NCBI GenBank assembly: GCA_004172935.1
Contig: SDZD01000002.1
Coordinates: forward strand, 1 to 64,000
Source: a bacterium
GTDB taxonomy: Bacteria > Armatimonadota > Abditibacteriia > Abditibacteriales > Abditibacteriaceae
Direction of reading: 5' to 3'
DNA: 64,000 bases
This document shows, piece after piece, positions 37,050 through 44,395 of this stretch (within the stretch, counting starts at the first letter, position 1; each line of letters starts with the position of its first letter). A program made the translations under genes and the position numbers. The notes beneath the pieces were generated by a model that did no database searches, was not told where the DNA came from, and saw only the letters and a program-made list of their open reading frames with translations.

Positions 37050-38446
37050 TGGACAGACATTCTATGGCGAAATCTTGTGGGCGCCCGTCTTGGGGGCCAG
37101 TTGCGCTCGGCGCCTTAATGGTGTTGGCTAGTATCGGGCAGGGAGTGAAGCCCGCATCTGCGCAAGCAACGGGCGCTAAGTCGTCTTGGAAATTCGATTT
37201 CGGGGCTGGCAAAGTCGAGCCGGGGTACATACAGGTGCTGCCAACCACAACTTACAGCCCTGAAACGGGCTATGGTTTGGAGACTCCGGCGCTCGTGACT
37301 AACCAAGATCGCGGAAAGCCTGATAACTTGCGCAGAGATTTCCTTACCAGCGATAAACCGTTTCGGTTTTCGGTGGCTGTGCCCGAAGGCAACTACAGCG
37401 TCAAAGTTATTCTCGGCGATGGCGCAGGGCAGTCCAACACGACAATCAAAGCTGAACAGCGCCGCTTGATGCTCGAAGAAGTGCGAACCATCGCGGGGCA
37501 GTTCGAGACGCGCACCTTCACCGTCAATGTCCACGCTCCTCAAATCGCGGAGGGAAGAGAGGTGGCATTGAACGCACGCGAATTGGGGCCGCCGCTTTCG
37601 CTGAACTGGGATAAGAAACTGACTCTCGAATTTAACGGCCCCCGACCTTGCATCTGCGCCGTCGAAATCACTCCTGCCGAAGAGGCTCTCACGGTGTTTC
37701 TTGCGGGTGATTCGACCGTCACCGATCAGCGCGATGAGCCTTGGGCGGCGTGGGGACAGATGTTGCCGCGTTTCTTCAAACCGGGAGTGGCTGTTGCCAA
37801 TTACGCGGAATCGGGCCTGTCGCTTAAAAGTTTCAAATCGCAGCGCCGTCAGGAAAAGCTGCTCAGCGCCATGAAGCCCGGAGATTACGCCTTTATCCAG
37901 TTCGGTCACAACGACCAAAAAGACAAGGCGCCCAACGCTGGAGCCTTCACCAGCTATAAAGATATATTGAGAGACTTCGTGAAGCAGGTGCAAGAGATGA
38001 GGGGGAGGCCAGTGCTGGTTACTTCGATGGAGCGTCGCCGCTGGAGTGATGAGGGCAAGCCGCAACCGACTCTCGCTGATTATGCCGAAGCTACTCGTCA
38101 GGTGGCCAGTGAAGAGAATATTCCTGTCATCGACTTGAACGCGATGAGCCTCAAATTCTATGAGGCGATGGGGCCGGAAGCCTCGCAGAAAGCGTTCGTG
38201 TTTTATGCGGCGAATACCTTCCCCGGCCAGAAAGAAGCTCTCAAGGACAATACTCACTTCAACAACTACGGCGCCTATGAATTGGCGCGGTGTATTGTGG
38301 AAGGTATTAAAGCCAATGTTCCCGCTCTCGCGAAATCGTTAGCGGATGATGTAAAATCCTTCGACCCAGCTAAACCCGACTCGGCGGAAAGCTTCAATTT
38401 GCCAGTCAGCCCGCTGGCTGCGAGCGAAAAGCCAGCGGGTAATTAA
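37046..38446 (+). CDS. CE12 rhamnogalacturonan acetylesterase-like protein
   Basis: A 466-residue secreted protein. Residues about 45-205 form a beta-rich module that often precedes CE12 esterases (WKFDFGAGKVEPGYIQV). Residues about 210-435 are an SGNH hydrolase with block I FLAGDSTVTDQ (catalytic Ser), block III IQFGHNDQKD and block V DNTHFNNYGA (catalytic Asp/His), the pattern of rhamnogalacturonan acetylesterases (CE12). It would deacetylate pectin backbones before hydrolysis. Translationally coupled to the GH2 gene upstream and 14 bases from the esterase gene downstream. Confidence 0.85.
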   Translation: MMDRHSMAKSCGRPSWGPVALGALMVLASIGQGVKPASAQATGAKSSWKFDFGAGKVEPGYIQVLPTTTYSPETGYGLETPALVTNQDRGKPDNLRRDFLTSDKPFRFSVAVPEGNYSVKVILGDGAGQSNTTIKAEQRRLMLEEVRTIAGQFETRTFTVNVHAPQIAEGREVALNARELGPPLSLNWDKKLTLEFNGPRPCICAVEITPAEEALTVFLAGDSTVTDQRDEPWAAWGQMLPRFFKPGVAVANYAESGLSLKSFKSQRRQEKLLSAMKPGDYAFIQFGHNDQKDKAPNAGAFTSYKDILRDFVKQVQEMRGRPVLVTSMERRRWSDEGKPQPTLADYAEATRQVASEENIPVIDLNAMSLKFYEAMGPEASQKAFVFYAANTFPGQKEALKDNTHFNNYGAYELARCIVEGIKANVPALAKSLADDVKSFDPAKPDSAESFNLPVSPLAASEKPAGN

Positions 38447-38460
38447 CGCCCGTTCCTCTC

Positions 38461-39330
38461 ATGAGCGTCTCCAAACTCCTTGTCGCTATTTCTTTCGCGC
38501 TTTGTGCTGCGGTGCCTGTGTTGGCTGCCGAAGCTCCCGCCGCGATTGACCCCGTCGTTGTCCCGGTTTGGCCCACAGGACAGATGCCTGGTAAAGGCGC
38601 CGATGAGCCGGAGGGTGTGAAGCCTGCTAACGACAAATTCACCCGCGTCACCAACATCAGCACTCCATCGTTGACGGTTTATCGTGCGCCCGCTGCTGAC
38701 AAACCGGCCCCCGCTGTACTCATCTGCCCCGGTGGTGGCTACAGCTATGCGGTGGTCGATAAGGAGGGCACCGAAATCGCCGCATGGCTCAACACGCTGG
38801 GCATCACTGGCATAGTGTTGAAGTACCGTGTGCCGAATAATCGTGCTGGCGCTTTTCAAGATGCTGTGCGTGCCGTGCGTCTGGTGCGTTCGCACGCCAA
38901 AGATTGGAACGTCGATACCGCGAAGATTGGAGCTATGGGATTTTCGGCAGGGGGCCACCTGTGCGCTCGGCTCAGCACCAATTTCGCGACGGCTCCTTAT
39001 GAGAAGATAGACGAAATCGACCAACTCGATTGTCGGCCCGATTTTGTGGTGTTGGTCTATCCGGCCTATTTAGGGAAGGATGGTCAGCTTGCACCAGAAC
39101 TCCCTGTGTCCGATAAGGTGCCTGCCACATTCATCGTGCATTCGGAAGACGATACCCCTTTCGTGCCTGGAAGCAAAATTTACGACGCTGCCCTCACGCA
39201 AAGCGGAGTGCCACACGAATATGCGCTCTATCAAACCGGCGGGCATGGCTACGGCTTGCATTGCGAGCGAGAAGCGAAGCTTTGGCCTGAGCGTTGCCGT
39301 GCCTGGTTGAAAGAACGCGAAATTATTTAA
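38461..39330 (+). CDS. Secreted alpha/beta-hydrolase, acetyl-xylan/pectin esterase-like
   Basis: A 289-residue secreted protein (signal peptide ending VLAAEAP) of the BD-FAE/acetylesterase type: an HGGGY-like oxyanion motif in VLICPGGGYSYAVVDKEG, nucleophile Ser in MGFSAGGHLCA, Asp in VHSEDDTPFV and His in TGGHGYGLH. Such enzymes remove acetyl or feruloyl groups from plant polysaccharides. Third gene of the LacI-regulated operon; a new operator/promoter region follows its stop. Confidence 0.85.
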   Translation: MSVSKLLVAISFALCAAVPVLAAEAPAAIDPVVVPVWPTGQMPGKGADEPEGVKPANDKFTRVTNISTPSLTVYRAPAADKPAPAVLICPGGGYSYAVVDKEGTEIAAWLNTLGITGIVLKYRVPNNRAGAFQDAVRAVRLVRSHAKDWNVDTAKIGAMGFSAGGHLCARLSTNFATAPYEKIDEIDQLDCRPDFVVLVYPAYLGKDGQLAPELPVSDKVPATFIVHSEDDTPFVPGSKIYDAALTQSGVPHEYALYQTGGHGYGLHCEREAKLWPERCRAWLKEREII

Positions 39331-39383
39331 GGCTCTGGCATGGCATGTACACCTCGGAGGGGGTAACCTGTTACACCTTCCAT

Positions 39384-39393
39384 AAACCGGTTT
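39384..39393. promoter_or_regulatory. LacI-type operator O3 (AAACCGGTTT)
   Basis: Same core as O1 and O2, preceded by CAT as in O2. It lies between the esterase gene and the Gfo/Idh/MocA gene, 18 bases upstream of a TTGACA at 39411-39416. It marks an internal promoter for the intracellular uronate genes under the same repressor; no convincing -10 box was seen. Confidence 0.65.
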
Positions 39394-39450
39394 TTGAGCG
39401 ATTGGATGTTTTGACATAGCGAATTTTCGCCACCACACCTTTTGATTCCC

Positions 39451-40770
39451 ATGCAAAGTCCCAAACGTTACGCCATCGTTGGTCTTGGCTCCCGTTCACA
39501 GATGTTTTCCAGTGCCTTGCTCAAGGACTATACGGAGCAGGGCGAACTCGTCGCTTTTTGTGATTTGAACCAGACGCGCATGAATTACTACAACGCGCGT
39601 TACAAAGAGCGGTTTGGCATCGCCGATATTCCCACGTTCAAGTCCGACGAGTTCGATTGCATGATTAGCCAGCAGCGCGTCGATACCGTCATTGTCACCA
39701 CTATCGACCGCACTCACCATCACTACATCATCCGCGCTCTGGAGATGGGGTGTGACGTGATTTCGGAAAAGCCAATGACCACCGATGCCGAGAAATGCCA
39801 GCAGATTTTGGACGCGGTGAAGCGAACCGGGCGCAAGTTGACTGTGACGTTCAACTACCGTTACTCGCCGCGTAACTCCAAGGTGAAAGAGCTGTTGCAA
39901 AGTGGCGTCATTGGCGAAGTGATTTCCGTGCATTTCGAGTGGCTGCTTGATACGGTGCATGGCGCCGATTATTTTCGACGCTGGCATCGCGATAAGGCCA
40001 ATTCAGGGGGATTGATGGTCCACAAATCGACTCACCATTTCGACTTAGTCAACTGGTGGTTGGACAGCACCCCGCAAACGGTGTTCGGTATGGGGAGCCT
40101 CCGTTTTTACGGACGCGAGAACGCCGAGAAACGCGGCGTGACGGAGTTTTACGAGCGCGCTCATGGTAACCCAAACGCCGAGGGCGACCCCTTCGCTTTG
40201 CATCTGGACAAAAACGAGGGACTCAAAAAGATGTACCTCGAAGCCGAACACGAGGATGGCTACATCCGCGACCGCAGCGTATTCAGCGATGGCATTTCCA
40301 TCGAAGATGATATGTCGGTGCTGGTGCGCTATAACAGTGGGGCGACGATGACTTACCACCTGACGGCTTATTCGCCGTGGGAGGGGTATCGCGTCGCCTT
40401 CAACGGCACCAAGGGCCGTTTAGAGTACGAAGTGACCGAAAACCCCTATGTCAGTGGCAGCGACAAAGACACCAATCGGCCCGATATTCGCGACGCCAAA
40501 GAAGTTGATGTCCACGAACCTGCACGTATTCTCATCCGCCCTCTGCATTCCAAACCGTTGCAAATCGAGGTGACGAGCGACGAGGGAGGACATGGCGGCG
40601 GCGACCAACGATTGCTGGATGACATCTTCAAGCCAAGCGATGAAGTAGACCCTCTGGGGCGCGCTGCCGACCACACCTCCGGGGCGATGTCTATTCTCAC
40701 TGGCATCGCGGCCAACCAGTCGTTTGCGACGGGAATGCCAGTCAAGGTCGCCGATTTGGTGCAAATCTAA
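39451..40770 (+). CDS. Gfo/Idh/MocA-family oxidoreductase
   Basis: About 439 residues from ATG 39451 (a TTG lies three codons upstream). An N-terminal Rossmann fold (YAIVGLGSRSQMFSSALL, VTTIDRTHHHYIIRALEMG, the EKPMTT motif with catalytic Lys) is followed by the C-terminal alpha/beta domain (GGLMVHKSTHHFDLVNWW). Members oxidise or reduce sugars and sugar acids with NAD(P). Immediately downstream are uronate genes (UxaE and a UxuB-type SDR), so the substrate may be a uronate or aldonate released from pectin. The exact reaction cannot be read from sequence. No signal peptide, so cytoplasmic. Confidence 0.85.
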   Translation: MQSPKRYAIVGLGSRSQMFSSALLKDYTEQGELVAFCDLNQTRMNYYNARYKERFGIADIPTFKSDEFDCMISQQRVDTVIVTTIDRTHHHYIIRALEMGCDVISEKPMTTDAEKCQQILDAVKRTGRKLTVTFNYRYSPRNSKVKELLQSGVIGEVISVHFEWLLDTVHGADYFRRWHRDKANSGGLMVHKSTHHFDLVNWWLDSTPQTVFGMGSLRFYGRENAEKRGVTEFYERAHGNPNAEGDPFALHLDKNEGLKKMYLEAEHEDGYIRDRSVFSDGISIEDDMSVLVRYNSGATMTYHLTAYSPWEGYRVAFNGTKGRLEYEVTENPYVSGSDKDTNRPDIRDAKEVDVHEPARILIRPLHSKPLQIEVTSDEGGHGGGDQRLLDDIFKPSDEVDPLGRAADHTSGAMSILTGIAANQSFATGMPVKVADLVQI

Positions 40771-40822
40771 AGCTCCGCCGAATCAATCAATTTTCTTCTC
40801 CCCAATCTGAAGTCACTCTACC

Positions 40823-42085
40823 ATGCAAAGCTGCAAACATCTCGAAAAGTTCTCTTTTGGCATCGGCGACCGTTTCGCCCATCAAGCGAATGCGCAATTG
40901 CGCGCCTTCCAAATGCTCGCCGCTCAGGGCGTAGAAGTCGCGCCCGTGTGGAATAAATCGCATCGAGAGCACACGACCATCGGCTCACAACCACCCTCCG
41001 TCCTTGCTGCCGCCAAAATCGCAGTCGCCGAATTGGAATGGCAAGGTCCTTTTCACGTGGATGCCGACCACATCCGTTTGGAGACGGTGGATGGTTTTCT
41101 CGATACCAGCGATTTTTTCACCCTGGATGTGGCCGATTTCATCGCTCAATCCGCTTCTCCGACTGCGATTCAAGCCTTCGTTGAGTCTCACCCCGAATTG
41201 AGCGGAAATTTGCTCATCGACGGCATCGAACTGCCCTTTGAAATCTCACGCGATGAAGTGGAGCGCATCGCCGCCAAATACCTGCGCGCAGTTCAAGCGG
41301 CTGGGGCACTTTATCGTCATATCGCGGCTCAAAAAGGCGCCGAGAATTTCATCACCGAGGTATCAATGGACGAAACCGATTCGCCCCAGACTCCTCCCGA
41401 ACTTCTGGTTATTCTGGCTGCTTTGGCCGATGAAGGCATTCCATTGCAAACCATCGCGCCCAAGTTCACGGGCCGCTTCAATAAAGGGGTGGACTATGTC
41501 GGCGACATCGCGCAATTCGAGCGTGAGTTCAACGATGATCTGGCAGTTATCGCCCATGCCGTTCGGGTCTATGACTTGCCTGAGAACCTGAAATTGAGCG
41601 TGCATTCTGGCAGTGACAAATTCTCGATTTACGCGCCGATCCGACACGCTCTGGCGCGTTTCGATGCCGGGCTGCACATCAAAACGGCGGGCACTACCTG
41701 GCTTGAAGAAATTATCGGCCTTGCCGAAGCTGGAGGAGAAGGACTTGCTTTAGCCAAAGAGGTGTATGCCAAAGCTCTCGAAAAGCAGGAGGCGTTGTGC
41801 GCGCCTTACGCCAGCGTGATCGATGTTCGAGGCGACCAGTTACCTACAAAAGAAGAGGTTGACGCTTGGACGAGCGAGCAATTCGTCGCTGCCTTGCGAC
41901 ATGAACCAACCAACCCCGCGTTCAACCCCAGCTTACGCCAACTGGTGCATGTCGGTTATAAGGTCGCGGCGCAAATGGGCGCCCGCTACCTCGATGCCTT
42001 GGACGCCAACGCCGACATCGTGGGGCGTAATGTCACTACCAATCTGTTCGAGCGCCATTTGAAGCCGCTTTTCCTGGGAGATTAA
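40823..42085 (+). CDS. uxaE: Tagaturonate epimerase family protein
   Basis: A 420-residue cytoplasmic protein resembling the UxaE family, which interconverts D-tagaturonate and D-fructuronate and so links galacturonate to the glucuronate branch. Seen in the sequence: KFSFGIGDRFAHQANAQL near the start, GPFHVDADHIRLETVDGF, ENFITEVSMDETDSPQTP, APKFTGRFNKGVDYVGD, LSVHSGSDKFSIYAPIR and GLHIKTAGTTWLEEI, with conserved His/Asp/Glu likely to bind a metal in a TIM-barrel fold. The next gene is a mannonate-oxidoreductase-type SDR, the following pathway step. Recognition is from family memory and pathway context; uronate isomerase itself is not in the window. Confidence 0.75.
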   Translation: MQSCKHLEKFSFGIGDRFAHQANAQLRAFQMLAAQGVEVAPVWNKSHREHTTIGSQPPSVLAAAKIAVAELEWQGPFHVDADHIRLETVDGFLDTSDFFTLDVADFIAQSASPTAIQAFVESHPELSGNLLIDGIELPFEISRDEVERIAAKYLRAVQAAGALYRHIAAQKGAENFITEVSMDETDSPQTPPELLVILAALADEGIPLQTIAPKFTGRFNKGVDYVGDIAQFEREFNDDLAVIAHAVRVYDLPENLKLSVHSGSDKFSIYAPIRHALARFDAGLHIKTAGTTWLEEIIGLAEAGGEGLALAKEVYAKALEKQEALCAPYASVIDVRGDQLPTKEEVDAWTSEQFVAALRHEPTNPAFNPSLRQLVHVGYKVAAQMGARYLDALDANADIVGRNVTTNLFERHLKPLFLGD

Positions 42086-42104
42086 AGGGAATCACTTCGT
42101 TATC

Positions 42105-42914
42105 ATGAACTCACTCTTTGACCTCTCTGGAAAGACCGCCGCTGTTTTAGGTGGCACGGGCGAACTTGGCGGCGCTATGGCGTTGGCACTGGCCCAAGCG
42201 GGGGCCAGCGTCGCCATTTTGGGGCGCAACGCCCAAAATGGCGATGCCAAAGTAGCCCGCATCGAACATGAGGGCGGAAAAGCTCGCTTTTTCTTCGCCG
42301 ACGCGCTCGATAAGGCGGCCCTTGTGCAAACACGCAATGAAATCGAGTCTTCCTTCGGCGAAATCTCGATTTTGGTTAATGCGGCGGGCGGCAACAAGCC
42401 CGGCGCAACCCTACCTCCCGGTGCCGATTTCTGTGCCCTCGATCTGGAAGCATGGAATGAGGTTTTCGATTTAAACCTCGCAGGAGGTGCCTTGATTCCC
42501 TCGCAGGTGTTCGGAGAGAAAATGGTCGAGCGAGGACAGGGCAGCATCATCAACATTGCCTCAATGAGCGGAATGATCCCGCTTTCGCGTGTGGTGGCAT
42601 ATTCGGCGGCTAAAGCTGCCGTATTGAATCTCACCATGTTCCTCGCCCGCGAGTGGGCGCAACAGGGCGTGCGTGTCAACGCCATTTCGCCGGGATTTTT
42701 CCCCGCCGAACAAAACAAAAAGCTGCTTTTCAATGACGATGGTAGCTATTCACAGCGCGGCCAGAGCATCATCAACCATACGCCGATGGCCCGCTTCGGA
42801 GTCGCCGAAGAGTTGGCGGGCGCCGTGGTGTTCCTCGCCAGCCAGAAGGCATCGAGCTTTATGACCGGGCAGAATGTGGTGTTGGATGGTGGCTTTTCGA
42901 GCTGCACGATATAG
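42105..42914 (+). CDS. SDR oxidoreductase, D-mannonate oxidoreductase type (copy 1)
   Basis: A 269-residue classical short-chain dehydrogenase: TGxxxGxG-type cofactor motif as LGGTGELGGAMAL, NAAGGN, and active-site YSAAK. NAAGGN and the substrate-loop insert LLFNDDGSYSQRGQSIINHT are characteristic of SDR-type fructuronate reductases (Bacillus UxuB/YjmF-like), which convert D-fructuronate to D-mannonate. It follows uxaE by 19 bases and ends the pectin/uronate operon. A paralogue sits directly before uxuA at 53557, so the cell may keep one copy for galacturonate and one for glucuronate breakdown. Confidence 0.82.
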   Translation: MNSLFDLSGKTAAVLGGTGELGGAMALALAQAGASVAILGRNAQNGDAKVARIEHEGGKARFFFADALDKAALVQTRNEIESSFGEISILVNAAGGNKPGATLPPGADFCALDLEAWNEVFDLNLAGGALIPSQVFGEKMVERGQGSIINIASMSGMIPLSRVVAYSAAKAAVLNLTMFLAREWAQQGVRVNAISPGFFPAEQNKKLLFNDDGSYSQRGQSIINHTPMARFGVAEELAGAVVFLASQKASSFMTGQNVVLDGGFSSCTI

Positions 42915-43085
42915 AAAAGGGGCAGCTGCTCCAGACTCCTCACGATAGTAGGGATATTTCACTAATAGCCAGTGGTGTGTCAAGATTCGGCGGTGACTCT
43001 TAGCTTTACTCGCCAGTAATGTACCCGAAATAAAGCGGCGATATGCTGAGCAAAGAATCCCTGGAGAGTGTGTTGAGGAGTGTCT

Positions 43086-43736
43086 ATGTCGTACCGCTGG
43101 CTTCTTTCCGTTTGTGCGTTGTTTTTGCTGCAATTGGCTGTACCGTCCATTGCAGATTCGACTGCTTCTCCTAAAACGGGGGCACCAGCCGGAACAACCT
43201 CAGTAACAGTGATTACTCTTGTGACCGTGGGGCAGGGAGATGTTAAGCTCGAAGAGTTGGAACGGGTCGCAGCGCAACAGGCGAATGCCGAGCGCCTGAA
43301 AGCGGGATTGAGTCCATTAACCTATAGCAGTGATTTGGCTGATGTAGCCCGCGCCCACTCGCTGGAAATGCGAGATCGGAAATTCTTCGGTCATGATTCC
43401 CCAACTTCTGGCTTGCGAACCGCGCTCGACCGTTATCGTGCTGCTTACACAGAAGTTCCTCCTGTAGTGGCCGAAAATCTGTATGGATCATGGGGCGGAG
43501 AGGCTCGGCAATTGGGAGATGCCGATATACGCCACGCCCATGTCTCGCTGATGCACTCTCCCACGCATAAGGCCAACATTCTGTTCCCGAATCTAACTCA
43601 CATTGGCGTGGGGATTGTGACAAACGCTTCGGGCGATATTTGGCTTACCGAGATGTTTGTCTTCGCTAAGCCCACCTCAAAGCTTCTGTCTGTGGCGCAA
43701 AATCAGGATAAAGCGACGAACACCCCCACAGGCTGA
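43086..43736 (+). CDS. Secreted CAP-domain (SCP/PR1) protein
   Basis: About 216 residues from ATG 43086 with a signal peptide (LLSVCALFLLQLAVPSIADS) and one CAP domain. Seen: ANAERLKAGLSPLTYSSDLA, ARAHSLEMRDRKFFGHDSP, VVAENLYGSWGG and VSLMHSPTHKANILFPNLTH, which hold the His/Glu/His cavity residues of bacterial CAP (YkwD-like) proteins. Function is unproven; envelope or extracellular binding roles are usual. Transcribed alone, 171 bases after the uronate operon. Confidence 0.85.
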   Translation: MSYRWLLSVCALFLLQLAVPSIADSTASPKTGAPAGTTSVTVITLVTVGQGDVKLEELERVAAQQANAERLKAGLSPLTYSSDLADVARAHSLEMRDRKFFGHDSPTSGLRTALDRYRAAYTEVPPVVAENLYGSWGGEARQLGDADIRHAHVSLMHSPTHKANILFPNLTHIGVGIVTNASGDIWLTEMFVFAKPTSKLLSVAQNQDKATNTPTG

Positions 43737-43943
43737 AATCGCTGATGAGAGAGGAGTTGGGGGCTTGGCACCGTTGAGTGGCGGTGGCGGGCAACTTCAC
43801 AAAAGAGGGCAACTTAAAGGCATTCTTTCGGGAACAGCCGGTTTTTTTGTGCGTCCTTGAGAATATTCCCATGAATATGTTGCCTGGAAAATCGTGCTTC
43901 ACGCATGTTTTTTTGGTAGGCATTTAATTAAGGAAATATTGTT

Positions 43944-44279
43944 ATGAAGTTGTTGCATATAAGCAGGCTGCTAACAGTGGCTACAGGAGTGACAATGGCT
44001 GTCGCTACACCCTCATCCGTCGAGGCGGCGGACTTCAAAGTAGAGAATGGTGTGACCTATGTACATCCGCATTTTAAGGGAGCCATCGGTGCTGGTTGGG
44101 TGCCGTTGGAAACTACTTTTGGCGTTTCTAACTCCACTCAACGACGCGAGTCGGTTGCTGGTTTCCGTGTCGAAACCGACGAACAGGGCCGCTCATGGGT
44201 GTGGCGTCATCCCCGTTTCAAAGGGGCCGTTGGTGCAGGATGGGAGCGGGTTCCGCTCGATAAAGCCCGCAACAATTGA
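43944..44279 (+). CDS. Small secreted protein with two HPxFKGAxGAGW repeats
   Basis: A 111-residue protein with a signal peptide ending SSVEAAD and no recognised family. The mature part (about 82 residues) contains two copies of one unit: VHPHFKGAIGAGWVPLE and RHPRFKGAVGAGWERVPL, about 46 residues apart, each preceded by a V-E-x-(D/N)-x-G stretch (FKVENGVTYV and FRVETDEQGRSWVW). The tandem layout suggests a compact two-unit surface or binding protein. The gene has its own leader and a strong terminator, indicating independent expression. The 207-base gap upstream holds no other gene that I can see. Confidence 0.6.
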   Translation: MKLLHISRLLTVATGVTMAVATPSSVEAADFKVENGVTYVHPHFKGAIGAGWVPLETTFGVSNSTQRRESVAGFRVETDEQGRSWVWRHPRFKGAVGAGWERVPLDKARNN

Positions 44280-44327
44280 ACCGCTTACAAAGGCTCTTTG
44301 ATATGAGGGTCGAGTCTGTAAGCAAAT

Positions 44328-44366
44328 AAGCACGCGATGGCATTTTCATCGCGTGCTTATTTTTTT
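44328..44366 (+). terminator. Rho-independent terminator
   Basis: AAGCACGCGATG (44328-44339) pairs with CATCGCGTGCTT (44347-44358), a 12-bp GC-rich stem with a 7-base loop, followed by ATTTTTTTG. It ends the small secreted-protein gene and may also serve the converging GH63 gene. Confidence 0.88.
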
Positions 44367-44395
44367 GCCCAACTGAGCCTCTCTCGCCGTTCTTC

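Noticed and set aside
37115-38257. Long (380-codon) minus-strand open frame within the CE12 gene
   Set aside because: Antisense to conserved SGNH blocks, no promoter or recognisable domain.
42915-42945. GGGGCAGCTGCTCC hairpin after the SDR gene as a terminator
   Set aside because: Short palindrome without loop space or T-run; may be chance.
43737-43943. Possible c-di-GMP or other riboswitch in the leader of the small secreted protein gene (GGCAACTT, CGGGAACAGCCGG, TTTTTTT stretches)
   Set aside because: The conserved cores and ordered helices of known riboswitch classes could not be matched; only unconnected short motifs were seen.
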